DNA from: Onchidella celtica
Lineage: Eukaryota; Mollusca; Gastropoda; Systellommatophora; Onchidiidae
Length of the DNA: 64,000 nucleotides
Direction of reading: 5' to 3'
Assembly: GCA_963931925.1 (NCBI GenBank)
Contig: OZ007570.1
Location: forward strand, 34,677,084 to 34,741,083
A program made the position numbers and the translations under genes. The notes under the pieces are model-generated. The model saw nothing but the letters and a program-made list of their open reading frames with translations. It did no database searches and was not told the origin of the DNA. Shown here piece after piece: positions 13,051 to 24,730 of this stretch; position 1 is the first letter of the stretch; the number at the start of each line of letters is the position of its first letter.

Positions 13051-14470
13051 TAAGGTGTAAAATCAGAGTGGAAATGGCGAAGGTTACAGTTTCATTCCTA
13101 TTTCGGAACAAGGTAATGCCAACGGGCTTTTCGGCTAAATCTCTGTTCTAAATATAAACGTCATTCCCGAAATCCACCAATTTAGTTTGGTATTACAATA
13201 TTAATGCTGAATCTTGATTATCCTGAGGGCATAAATGCCCCAACCTGTTCGAACTTGGGAAATAGTGAGGCACAATTCTAGCCGGCTGGCTTTCAGTGAA
13301 TTAACCGATCAGCCAGCAGAGAGGTGGGCACTGAGACTAGTCGCTGAGGCACTCTTGAGACCAGCTTTTACTATGTGGACCAATTTACTCACGGTGGCTT
13401 GCAAGTGTCCTTCATGTATCATTATCTACACTCACCTTTCCAAATGGACCCAAGGAACCATGCGCTTTTTTCTCCAGTGCGAAACATTCCCCAATCCCAG
13501 CGTGTCTAATTGTGACTTATAAGGCCGTTTAGTGGTACGTGCAGCGAACGGACTCTTATAGTCCGAGTTCCTAGGTCTGTTGAAATGAGATGAGGAAGAG
13601 AATGTTGCTAAGGAGTGCTATCTGTTTCGTTCCACGCGTTGAGATGTGAACGTTGCTAAGTCATTGAATAACATATGCCACTCCCCACTCCGTATCGTGC
13701 GCTAGGTAGACATTTTGCTCTTCCAGCCCACGAAACTGAAAACAACTATATAAAACAAGTATAAGTTATATCCCCCTTCCGGATTGTGTCATTTCTTCGT
13801 TGTTTGTTGTTGTTGTTGTTTTTTTGAAAGAAAAGTGTTTCTGTGTTTCTTAGCAACCGTTAACAAAGACTATGAATCCAGGGCTTAGTGGGTCAAACGA
13901 TTAGGTCATACCAATGCAGATCAGGCCCCCAAAATTGATTGAACGCTGGCTTGATGATGGTGATGATGATGGGAACAGCGAGGAAGATCGAGATAGGTCT
14001 TTTAGTATAGTGATTGTAGTGACAATGAAGTACACCTAGATCTAGAACTTGATAGTGATGATGATTTTTTGCCATTAGGTTCAAAACGTCAGAAGATTTC
14101 TCTTGCAGTGAGAGGAAAGGGAAAAGGCAGAGGGGAACAGGATTGTTACTTCCAAATAAGATCAACCTATGATGCTTAGGTCTTCATTTTAGGATGTTCG
14201 CTGCTCTTAGCATTTACGCATCACTTTCCTTGTTTTTATTTTTCTTGTTCTTGTCTCCGTGTGTTTTTGTGGCAGGGATGAATTGTTGTTTTTTTTAATT
14301 TTGCCAGGGCAACGGCCTTGTTCGGCCAACTTTTTTCGTCTTTCAACTCCCAAGATATCTTTAACAAGGAGCATACAGGTTCTCCGAGTTTTTCGCCCTT
14401 ATCCGAGAAGACTAGATCTCGATTCTACCTACCACAGGATCATGGGCAGGAATCCCCCCTACTCCCCCCC
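13051..14470. other. Spacer, no gene recognised
   Basis: No supported gene. At 13402-13440 a 40-bp block ('cttgcaagtgtccttcatgt' onward) is similar to the reverse complement of 57405-57447, so part of the paralogous segment appears inverted here. Poly-C near 14463. Confidence 0.45.
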
Positions 14471-15390
14471 CCCCCCCCAAAAAAGGTCCAACATGCCTGA
14501 CGGCCGGAGGATCGAACTCGGTACCTTCAGCATGAGAGATCCCCCATAAATCCAACCCCTCGTCCGCGTCGAGTGAGACGGTAACGCACAAAGGAGAAAA
14601 TCGCTGGGACTGGGCGAAGTCGTGTGGGCTTGTTCCACGGGGCCTTTACGGTAACTGTGAAGGCCATCCCAGGTCACCCCGAAACGTCAGGCTAACAGGA
14701 CTCGGTAACCCACGCGGGGTCCGGGCGTTATGACAGGCCCACTGCCCCCACCTGCAAGTGGGTGTGGCTCAGGGGCTGCCACCTTTCGATAGCCCTAGGG
14801 TGACATCCTTTGTCATTCCTTTCCTCTCTTTTGTCTTCTGTCCCTCTTCCGTCTTTCCTATCACCGCCGAGTGGTTCCCCGCCTAGCAAAGATAGGACCA
14901 CCTTAGCTCTCCTCACAATGTTGGCACCTTCTTGACCGTTTGGTGCGAGGTACCTGTAATGGGGAAGAATGGGATTCTGGTGGTTGAGGTGGACCGGTCT
15001 GCGAATTGCCACCACCAACACACTACTTTGACTCGGCCTTCCCCTAAGACAGGTGTGTGGTATGGCCCATGCCACTCAATCGGTTTAGCCCCAGATTCTT
15101 TGCAATTCGAGGGCCGGGTCAATCCTGGCAGGATTAACACCTGTGAGGAGTATGTCTCTGGAGTAGCCCTGGCACAAGAGCTCTGGCTATCCGAGTATAG
15201 TGTGTCCCTTTGTGGACTCGGTGGCGGGTGGGGAGCCCCAGAGATAAAAAAAAAATAAATTACTCGAAACTTCATGGCAGTAAACTTTCCACCCGACCCT
15301 CCCCCAATTCCCGCCCTGAAAAGAACCAGGTGGATCCTCCGGCCCTCACAATAGACCGGTCCCTCTGCTGAACTGAAATACTTATGAAAC
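14471..15390 (+). other. GC-richer block, probable 5' region of a LINE
   Basis: Base composition changes sharply from AT-rich spacer to GC-rich. The block ends just upstream of LINE ORF1 remains (15400-16190) and contains no intact ORF with motifs. It reads like a LINE 5' untranslated leader: 'ggtggcgggtggggagcccc' is followed by a short A-run and then coding remnants. The assignment rests on adjacency and composition only. Confidence 0.35.
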
Positions 15391-15399
15391 AGGGCAGGC

Positions 15400-16190
15400 C
15401 TGGTCACCTTTCTTGGTGATCAGCAGCAAAGATCTTGAAACAAAACAATCAAAGCTGAGCGTCTTTGTTATTTACAAAACGCTGCAAAGCATCGCCGAAA
15501 TCGGTCAGTAGAATGAAAACTGGCGAACTGCTAGAGGAGTGGAACAAGAAATGGCTCTAACTCAACCTGCTGAAACAAATGTCATTCAACGGTGTGCCAG
15601 TTGCCGTTCAGCCCCACAGAACCCTGAACAGCTCACGTAGCGTAATTCGCGCCCGTGAGTTGGATGGAGAAAGTATCCAAATTCGGTGAAGAGAGCAGCT
15701 GATTGAAACCAACTCCATTATCCTGACGTTTGATACAATAAACCTCCCACTAACGTCAAGCTGGCTTTCCTGCAGGCACCAGTGTCGCCATACATTCCCT
15801 AATCAAATGCGATGCTTAAACTATCAGCGTTATGGCCACGGCAAGTCAAACTGCAAAAGACCAGCAGTTTGTGCTCGCAGCGACAGCAAAGAGCATACCG
15901 ATGACAAGGTTTTTGACGGTAAAGGCCGAAATCCGACCGCGTGAGGTGGAGAATGACCCTTTTCCTGCCATACCACTGGGACTAACACATGGACCAAACA
16001 TTACTTTAGATCTCCGAGAGAAGAACTCGCTGTGGAAGTCCACTAGAAAGACCGAGAGGAAGTGCACATGTCGCTGATCGTGGAGAACCTGGTCACACCC
16101 GCGTTGTGTGCGGTACCCCAGCAAGCCGACTGCGTGTGCCTGTTCAAACAAGCCACACTTGCGTCCTGTAGGTTGCTTCAAGAAGTATCA
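15400..16190 (+). pseudogene. I-clade-like LINE ORF1 (gag-like, zinc knuckles), broken
   Basis: In scattered plus-strand frames one reads 'PVAVQPHRTLNSSRSVIRARELDG' (about 15597-15670), 'SIILTFDTINLP' (about 15715-15750), then 'MRCLNYQRYGHGKSNCKRPAV' and 'CARSDSKEHTDD' (about 15808-15905). The last two are a CX2C-type zinc-knuckle pair with the first Cys pair eroded. This order (an RRM-like 'P..SLN.S.GVIR' block, a 'YILTF..P.LP' block, then knuckles) is that of ORF1 from I-type and Nimb-type LINEs. Stops and frameshifts interrupt it repeatedly. No endonuclease or RT from this element follows, so only the 5' part remains. Confidence 0.6.
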
Positions 16191-17329
16191 CAGTCTTGAT
16201 TTGCTTTGAGAAGACATGCTTGTCTGGTGTGCTTTGGAAGTGTGTTGTAAATATTTCAAAGTACATTTCGGATTGTTTCCCATTGCTCATTGTTGGACAG
16301 ATCTTTCAAACCTCATCTCAAGAACTATTGAAGTCTCTTACCAGAAATTTGCACGACGTGTGTTGCAATGGATGTACTTATTAGATATAAAAGTGGAGAG
16401 AAACAATAAATACAGCTGCATAGAAAATTATAGCAAGTCTTCCTATATTATTATGTTTGCTTTGCGAGTGCTTATTTTACCTATCTCTCAAGACCATTAC
16501 ACCTTTCCCAGGACAAAGAACATACAAATAATCCAAAGAAAAAAGTTTACATTTAATTATGAACAATTAACATATAATTTGTCTGCATGAAACTTATCTA
16601 GCTGCTTTATTTTAATCTTTTTTAGCATGTGCTTGACCAACTGACGAAAAAAGAATTGGTCTCAGTGAATAGAAATCAATGTGGTGTTCAAAGAGTTTCA
16701 AGAGTGACGCCATAAGGTGGAAAGTCAAAGGACCACTGAAGAAATACAATATCTAAAGTGTCTAGTAATGGTGCGATCTAAGACATTGCTCTGCTGTTCA
16801 CAGGGAAACATTTTGGCTTCTCATTAAAACTGATCAGTGAATTGGCAGCAAGTGGCGCCAAACGGAATTGAACGCAGTAACCATTTGCCAGCCAATTCAG
16901 GAATAAAAATATTCTGTAACGAGGTCTGGATACACTTATACGTAAGCCTCGTTTAAACTGTAAGGGTCGACCAGAGAACTGTACAGCTGAAGTTTCAAAA
17001 GAAAGACTATTGGAAATGTAATAGTTCTTCTAGCAGGAATGCACCCACATAGATGCCATGTTTCCTAGTTAAGTCAATTTGTTTAAAAACGAGTGTGAGT
17101 ATTTGTATATTTTCTAGTGAAAAATGAGCCAACAATAAAATTTAAGAGGAGACCCAGTAACATTTCGTGTTGCGCCCAATATTATTCTTTGCTCAATTTC
17201 CATTTAGTGATGATCAGATTACTAATTTGTAACAAATAAATTACATATTCCACAGCGCACAGCCCGAAGATGGCATTTTCCATCTCAGTCTACTTGTTTA
17301 TTAATGAACATCTTAGTACGATCGTCATT
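16191..17329. other. Spacer, no gene recognised
   Basis: A 124-codon open frame at 16216-16590 has no recognisable family motif and lies directly after the LINE remnant. I do not call it a gene. Confidence 0.45.
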
Positions 17330-18470
17330 TTTCTCTGCCTGGAGGAGTGTAACTTTCCTGGGTGTAGACTAAGAGTTTTCTTACTGGCAGAGGGACTGTG
17401 CCTGGGAGTTAAGACTCCAGTTAAAACTCTATTAGAAAAGTACGCAAACGCGTTTTTTATTGCTTCTTTTCATGATGTGATTTTTGTCGGCCGATACCAG
17501 ATGAATTGGAAGAAGCGATAGATGGTGTTATTTTAAGTCGAAGCGGACGCGAGTATGGAGATCGTAAGATGTCGTAGCCCTTTTTGTGAATTTTTGTACA
17601 TTTGCAGGCTATTCCTCGGCCGCGCACACCCTAAACGGGCACTATGTCTGGGGTCCAATAAAAATAGTATTTTCTGACGAGGAACCGTGGTGCATCTTGT
17701 CCATTCTGAAGGAATATGAAATCTACAAGTGACTGAACGATTTGTAAAATATTTAGAACATTCATATTTGATCTACACAATCCCATTTTGACAACTTTAC
17801 AGCTTAAACAAGTTAATACCGAATGTCCGAACTCTTCCCGTTATACACGTAATTTCAAGTGTGGAATTTTAGTTCATCGGGCTCTGAGAATCAGGTCACA
17901 GTACCATATAAACAACAAAAAAAAACGTTAAAGGTGCAAAATGATTATCGTGCCGTTACCCCATTAACTTCAAACTCAAAATTGGTAGCCCCTAAGTGTA
18001 TACTCTTACATAGCAACGATATTGAACAATCATATTTCACTTCTTCATGCCAAATTTCAGAAATATCTGTCCACTAGATTTCGAGCCTATTCGTTACAAG
18101 AGTTTACTTGTATTTTTGTATAAGAGAGATGTTTTTCGCCGATATGCAGCGATTGGTACCACGAACTCAACAGCTCGATATCCAGTTGTTCCTACTCTCT
18201 GAAGAGATAAAACACTAGTTGAGTACCAGTAAATGCAAGACTCACATCTGGCAAATGTAATGATATCTTTTTGCGCAGTTATCATCGTTCCAGGCAAAGT
18301 CACTCCCGCCCGAAATGTGCAAACAGTCCTCTACACCGGCAACAAGAGTATGACGTAATTCATGATGAGTAACAATAAATTATTTCGATTGCGAATTTAC
18401 TTCGTGGGTGATATTGATTAATATCGTAAGTGGATTTACTCAACGTTTCCAATTTTCCCATTTTATTCCC
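17330..18470. repeat. Paralogous segment, left part (related to 60740-61840)
   Basis: Collinear matches with the 60.7-61.8 kb region include 'ctggaggagtgtaactttcc' (17339 and 60743), 'gaagcgga' (17540 and 60873), 'caatcatatttcacttcttc' (18025 and 61327), 'caaatgtaat' (18253 and 61585), and 'taacaataaat' followed by 'ttcgtgggtg' (18370-18411 and 61700-61740). The match stops where the L2 LINE begins and resumes after its tail at 22061. Confidence 0.65.
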
Positions 18471-18632
18471 AATAATCTATCTATCTATCTGTATGACACA
18501 GTGCGCCGGTTGGCAGCCTTTTTGTGCTCTGCATTTTATTACTTGTGGTTCCTGATCAACATCGGCTTTCTTTTGGATTTTTATACCAGCATGTTTATTA
18601 GGTTTCAGTGAATTCATGTGTGAAAAAATATT

Positions 18633-19202
18633 GTGAAAATTATGAAATTGAAGTCAGAAATTCTCAGATCAATTTTAAGATCTTCAAGTTGGAATAATTT
18701 TCATCATTGTGCTTGTGTTATTCTTGGCCTGTCACTACTCATGGCTAGTACAGGTAACATTGTTTTGACAAGTGAACACTTACACACTGAGACCGGTGTG
18801 CACACTGATGTGCTTGGTGAAGTAAATATGGACACCTTCAGTCAACAACTGTGTAATCCCACAATGGCCTATTCAAGAGACCAGCTGTGTGCTTTAAGAC
18901 CCTTGAACACAGCAATTGTACCACCTAGTGTAATGCATAGATTAAGAAACAACAAAATTAACTTAATACCAGCAACCAAGCGCTCAAGAAGGGGAGGCAA
19001 ACAGAGAATTAAAGTAAACATCACCAGTAGACATGGTTGTCTCCCAGGATATAGACAAGTATGCAAAGCAAATTTAATCAAAGTGGACACTGATGATGTA
19101 GAACGTGACCAGTGCAGTAACATCAGAGTTGGTTATTTAAATGCTAGTCATCTAGAAATAAAACTGAAGACATTGTGGACCTCATTCACGAAAAGAATCT
19201 AG
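18633..19202 (+). pseudogene. L2-like LINE ORF2 N-terminal region
   Basis: The 189-codon frame contains 'YSRDQLCALR' followed by a basic 'KRSRRGGKQR' and 'NIRVGYLNAS', the usual lead-in of L2-type ORF2 before the endonuclease. Translation should continue into the endonuclease, but the frame shifts at about 19160-19175, where 'VDLIHEKNLDLLFIVETWL' appears in the next frame. The true start is uncertain because the ORF2 ATG cannot be told from a spurious upstream one. Confidence 0.65.
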
Positions 19203-20908
19203 ATTTACTGTTTATCGTTGAAACATGGTTAGTGAAAGAGCGTGATGCTATTATTGAAGATGAACTGACACCTCCTAATTTCAAAATTAAATCTTTTCCT
19301 CGGAAAAATCGTCTTGGAGGCGGGATCGCTGTAATTTTCAGAAAATCACTTGAACAAAAAATTGTTATTAAACCGGAAACTAGCTACCAACCTGAAACAT
19401 TTGAGATTATGGAGCTATCATTAGATCTTGGCACCAAAGTCTTTCATTTTGTCTGCATTTATCGAGCGTCAGGCAGTAAAACCAATTTTCTGAGTGAACT
19501 TGAAGTTCTCCTACCACGCTTAACCTGCGAAAAAGGATACCCTGTTCTTTTGGGTGATCTTAATTTTCATTTTGATTCTGAAACATCATTTGAAGTAAAA
19601 CGACTTAAAGAACTTATCGACCAATGCAACATGTCTCAGATAATCAAATGTCCAACTCATCGAGCTGGTCACATCTTAGATTTAGTGATCATTAAACAAA
19701 CCTTGAGCACCTTCACCAACACCGCCGTCCTAGAAAAACTCATTTCGGATCATAAAACCATCGTACTCGATATTGATTTCGCAAAGCCAAATATCATCAA
19801 AAAAGTTGTGTCGTCCAGAGACATAAAAGGTATCGACATCAATGCCTTCAAGACGGAAATGGCCAATGCTCTCGAGAACTTTGAAGGCGACATCACATCT
19901 TATAATAACATCCAGCAAGATCTACTACAGCGACATGCACCTATCAAGACCAGGTCAATCTCCAACAGACCGTTCGCTCCATGGTACACCCTAGATGTCA
20001 AAGCAGCCAAAGCAGAATGTCGCAAAGCAGAAAGGAAATGGTTAAAGACAGGTCTTACAGTCCACAAGGACATTTTCAAACACCAGAAGAACAAATGGAA
20101 ATGTGTTATTAAACTTGCAAAAAAAGACTTCTATGTCACTAAACTTCAAAATTCTACATCTTGTAAGGAACTTTTTAGTATTTGTGATGAACTCACAGGG
20201 AAAAGAAAGGAAACACCTCTACCCACAATTTACGAGAACAATTTGTTGCCCAATGTTTTTGCTGATTATTTTGGTAAAAAAGTTACAACTATCCGAGAAA
20301 ATCCTGACAGTTTTGATGCCATTGATCATTTTGATGAGTTTCAGGGAAATCCTATAGACACTTTTGGTGTTGTGTCGAATGAATCTGTAAAATCTATCAT
20401 CATGGCATCGCCATCAAAATGTTGTGACCCCGATCCTATTCCTACATTTTTGGTTAGATCTTGTATTGATGAACTGGTTCCAACTATTACTAAAATAATA
20501 AACAACTCTATTTTAAGTGGGTCTGTCCCTGATTATTTTAAAACAGCCTGGGTAACAGCACTTTTGAAAAAAACGACTCTTGATCAAAACATGTTGAAAA
20601 ATTATAGACCCGTCTCAAACCTTCCTTTTCTTTCAAAAATCCTTGAAAAGGTGATATTACAACAACTAATGTGTCATTTGAGAAATAATGACCTGTTGGA
20701 ACCATTTCAATCTGCTTACAGAAGTAACCACAGTACTGAAACTGCACTATTAAGAATCATGAATGACATATTAGTAAAGGCAGATTCTGGAAATATTACT
20801 CTGCTAAATTTGTTGGATCTATCAGCAGCGTTCGACACCATCGATCACGACATCCTGCTCAGAAGGCTAGAAACATCGTTTGGAATCAGAGGGGTCGCCC
20901 TTAAATGA
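19175..20908 (+). pseudogene. L2-like LINE endonuclease and RT fingers/palm
   Basis: The 577-codon frame starts inside the APE-type endonuclease. Catalytic Glu16 (FIVETWL), Asp128 (GDLN) and the SDH motif at 191-193 are all present. The reverse transcriptase begins near residue 400 with 'NYRPVSNLPFLSKILEK', then FQSAYRSNHSTETAL and the first catalytic Asp in 'LDLSAAFDTIDHD' near residue 548. The frame ends at a TGA where relatives have a Trp (before 'VESYLSNRHQFV'). Endonuclease residues look functional, so the stop and the downstream deletion are the inactivating lesions. Confidence 0.85.
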
Positions 20909-21089
20909 GTCGAATCTTACCTGTCAAATCGCCACCAATTTGTTGTAACCAACAAAATAAGATCTTTTTCTTATGCGCTTCAGTATGGCGTACCACAAGG
21001 CTCAGTGCTTGGTCCTATTTTGTTTACTATCTATACTATTCCACTTGTACATGAAATAAAGAAATTTAATTTACAATATCATTTCTGCC

Positions 21090-21899
21090 TTGCCATGCGA
21101 TGTTGACAGCCTTCTGCAGCAGGCTGGAAACTGTATAACAGAAATTAAAAGCTGGATGAACCAAAACAAACTGGCACTAAATGAGGATAAAACTGAGGTT
21201 ATTTTATTAGGCCGTGAGCGGGTTCTGCCAGAAGTGGACAGAACTGAGATGATAATTGGCACTAATTCAATAGAAATTTCAAAAAAAGTAAAAAACCTAG
21301 GGGTTTACATTGATTCAAATCTTTCTATGTCATCTCAGGTTAGTCACCTCATTCGTATTCTATACATGGAAATCTGGAAAATTGGTAAAATCAGACATCT
21401 TATTTCAACTGAAACTGCGGCTGTTTTAGTAAATTCTTTTGTACTTTCAAAGCTTGACTATTGCAACTCCCTTTTGGCTGGAATTTCACAAAAAAATATT
21501 AGAAAACTCCAAATTGCTCAAAACAATGCAGCGAGACTTGTTTTGAAGAAAAAGAAAAGAGATTCAGCACTGCCACTTCTGCAGAGTTTGCACTGGCTGC
21601 CAGTCGAGAAAAGAATAATGTACAAATTGTCATCCATTTGTCACAAATGTGTCAATAATACTGCTCCATCGTACCTAGTTGATTTAACTGATTACTATGT
21701 TCCATCTCGTCAACTAAGATCATCATCTGACACTACAAAATTGAAAGTACCTAAAATGAATCTGTCCACTGTAGGAGAAAAGTCCTTTTCATTTCTTGGC
21801 CCTACCATCTGGAACACTCTTCCAAAGACAACCAGGGAAATTAATGACATTGGTTCTTTCAAACGCCATCTGAAGACCCATTTCTTTCAGACAAACTAG
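21090..21899 (+). pseudogene. L2-like LINE RT C-terminal region
   Basis: This open frame carries the thumb and C-terminal block: MNQNKLALNEDKTEVILLG, 'VKNLGVYIDSNLSM', SKLDYCNSLLAG, LQSLHWLPVEKRIMYKL and 'PSYLVDL', the standard series for L2/CR1 elements. Just upstream, 'NLQYHF' runs directly into 'LPCDVDSLLQ' with a frame change. The segment that should hold the Tyr/Phe-Ala-Asp-Asp catalytic pair has been deleted, so no RT activity is possible. Ends at a normal stop 160 bp before the (att)n tail. Confidence 0.85.
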
Positions 21900-22060
21900 G
21901 CTAGGTGTTTTTCGGCAGCAACAATAGTAAATATTTTTGAATTTCTTTTGTGTATGCGTGTGTGTGTGTGTGTGTAAGAGTTTGTTAAAGCGCCCAGAGC
22001 TTGTCATCGACGGGGTTGGGCGCTATATAAATGCAATATATTATTATTATTATTATTAGA

Positions 22061-22280
22061 TTTGACTTTGTGTGCAAGACCCCCTGCAATTATGTTTCAC
22101 TGTAATAAGTAGGTCTTGCTATAAGATGGAACGCTTCCGCTGTTAGGGATTTACGACACTTACAACTCACAAAGAATTTTTGAAAACAATCGTTCAGAGT
22201 ACTTAAGACCCACTGATTGTAAAGAAATGTGGTTTTCGGGAAATTGTTATTTAAACTCAGACGTAAGCCACAAAGTCTAA
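22061..22280. repeat. Paralogous segment, right part (related to 61846-62130)
   Basis: The match to the distant copy resumes directly after the LINE tail: 'gacttacaactcacaa' type words (22153 and 61936), 'agtacttaagacc' (22199 and 61983), and 'gaaattgt...cagacg' (22241 and 62097). Confidence 0.55.
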
Positions 22281-24730
22281 GTTTTGTAAAAATTTATCAG
22301 GTTATAGATTTAAATGCTCAAAACCACGTAATGTAAACTGAAGAATCATTTGGCTCTTGGAAAACAGTCAAATTATATCGATATTTGAAGGCTCAGTGGC
22401 CATGGGACAGGATCAACGTAAAATAAGACGCGGCAGAACACAGTTCTACAAATAACCGTGCAAAAAGAAAAAACATCGAAAATTAGTCACCTACAACTGT
22501 ACGCAGTACCACCCTCGACTTATGAGCACAGCAACAACTAATTTCCACTGTTTTAAAGTAGGATTTTCATGTTCATGCTCATATTTCATAACGTCTTTCC
22601 ATATTAAAGCGTTTGCTGTAAAGGACAGTACTCAAGAAAATTCTTAATATCTTGTAATGATAATGGCACTAAGTATTGCCTGGAGATGAGTATGAGACAA
22701 ACTTATTTTGAAACGTCCTTTTAGGGCCGAAGAACTGAGAGACATCGAACAATAATAACGCACATTCACCACCTCTTCCACATCTTGAAGTTAGTTATTC
22801 CCTCTGCGCATGTACATTACACGCCCAAGGCACCGGGACTAGGCTACAGCATTTTCCAAAATAAATGAGGCGAAATTTTCCCAAGTAACCCTGAAACTGT
22901 AAGACAGCAATCTTTCCATTTTCACCTCCCCCCCCCCCCCCCGGGGGTTGCTTAGTTACAACTCTTTACATTTTCTCCAATGCAATTCGTAGCGCTCTTA
23001 TGTGCATTAGAATGGATATGATCGGAAGGAGTTGATGTGAATTGATTGTGGCTCTCACGGGAGCACTTGATTGACGACATTATCTACTCCATATGCCCTT
23101 ATAATTTAAACACAAACGAGATTTTAAACTCCATACTGTAGAGATCGTGCTATAAAACTGCAAAATCCCTGCGATAAGGAGGCAAGAGCTCCTGCCCTAC
23201 AAATCTTGCGTTATAACCAAAGAGAAACGCCAAAGACGAACCTGTCTGCTTGTATTTAGTCGTCCAACAGACAGAATATTAAAATTCGTGAACATTCCTA
23301 CCCCTATTGTACGGCAGCGGAGTAAAATACAATTTGACAGCGACAAGGCGATAGGGCGAGAGTGGAAGCACGTTTTCGATGATTTGGTAGTGAACGTCTT
23401 AGAAAAGATGGTCTAATAGTGTTGACGATACTATGTAGAGCAAGATATTATGGTACGTGTACCATTATAATAATGGAGCAAAGATTTCCAAAACAAGAGG
23501 TTGATGTTTTGTAGTCATCAAATCATTTGATCAAGAAAATAATTATGTTGTCAAGAAGTGAGATGGGGAGAGTGATGAATGATAATCCAGAGACGTGACA
23601 GAGGATACAAAACACCGGTGTTATTATGTAAGAACCCAGATACAGGATAAACAGACGGACCATTCCTTTTTTTTTTTTAACTATATCTCCACAACTTGCC
23701 CGCGTATAAACACGGCGCGTACTACTCATAGACCTCTGAGATATTAGTCTTTTTTTTAAATTATGAAGGAGTGTGGTGCGAATTGTTGCATTGTTGACAT
23801 GGATGATACACGAGCAAGTCGACGGACGAAATTTGGCGAATTGCTTCATCTCGGTATCGTGTGTCTCGGGTAAGACTTACGACTGAAGCTCTTTGATGTA
23901 TTTAATCAACTGGCATGAACAATTCGATAGAAACAATAAATGGAGGTGATTCTCATTGAAACAACTCACTTCCTGTCTTGCAATGTCAATTAAAAAAAAA
24001 AAAACACTGTGTGTGTGTAGGGTGGGGGTGGATGGGGTGAGTAGCCAGGGTTATTAATAAGCCTTGTGACCTACTACTACCCATGAAAATTTTTGCTACA
24101 TTGCGCACGTAAAAATGACTACCATCAGGAAGTAGCTGACAAGAAAACATCGTGATTAATAGCCATGCATCAGTCTTCATTAGTCTGCAGAATCTAAAGT
24201 GTGATCTTTTTTCTGGGTTCAGCTCAATGTGTGATCGATCATACCCCTTCTTGTCATTTCGAAGACCAATTTCATTTATTAGGGAAAAAGCATATCATAC
24301 AAATAATGAGGAATTGTCTCCACACATAGGCCCATCTCTCACTCCGTGAAGTATGAAGAATGTCCTTATGAATCACACATTATACTAAACCATATCATCA
24401 GTGCAACCACACCGCATAATCCATAAATATAGAACAGCTATGTTTCCTCCAGAATGCTTACCACAACATTTAAAGTATGAAAAGGACAACAGAGGCGAGT
24501 GGTTGAGCAAAATAATAAAAATGAAACATTTTGTTCTAGCCTTGAAACGCACGACAATAATTAGATTCCATTTCCTCCACTTCCCTGGCATAATCATACC
24601 TCACCAGTTTCTAGTGCCCAGATATAGCAGTGTGGGTAATCATAATATTTTGAAGAATAAACGAAGACACAAAATAATCAAAACAAAGTTTGAAAGAATG
24701 GAGGCAAACTCAAATTAAGAAAGAATATAA
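22281..24730. other. Spacer, no gene recognised
   Basis: AT-rich with a C/G homopolymer near 22927-22945, where a run of C meets a run of G. Frames near 23523-23849 and 24401-24718 show no known motif. Confidence 0.5.

Larger units (their letters stand above)
18471..22060 (+). mobile_element. L2-like LINE inserted in a paralogous segment
   Basis: The boundaries come from the related sequence at 61.8 kb, which lacks this insert. The left match ends near 18470 and resumes at 22061. The element has ORF1/N-terminal, APE-endonuclease and RT remains on the plus strand. Its 3' end 'gggcgctatataaatgcaat' followed by (att)n is the kind of tail L2/CR1-type elements carry. Several lesions make it inactive: a frameshift near 19160-19200, a stop at 20906, and a deletion of the catalytic FADD/YADD region near 21085. 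Confidence 0.8.

Noticed and set aside
14500..14545. tRNA-like B-box ('gttcgatcct' on the minus strand)
   Set aside because: No matching A-box or cloverleaf found; may be a SINE trace but not supportable as a tRNA.
16216..16590. 124-codon frame after the LINE ORF1 remnant
   Set aside because: No motif, atypical composition and lies in repeat debris.
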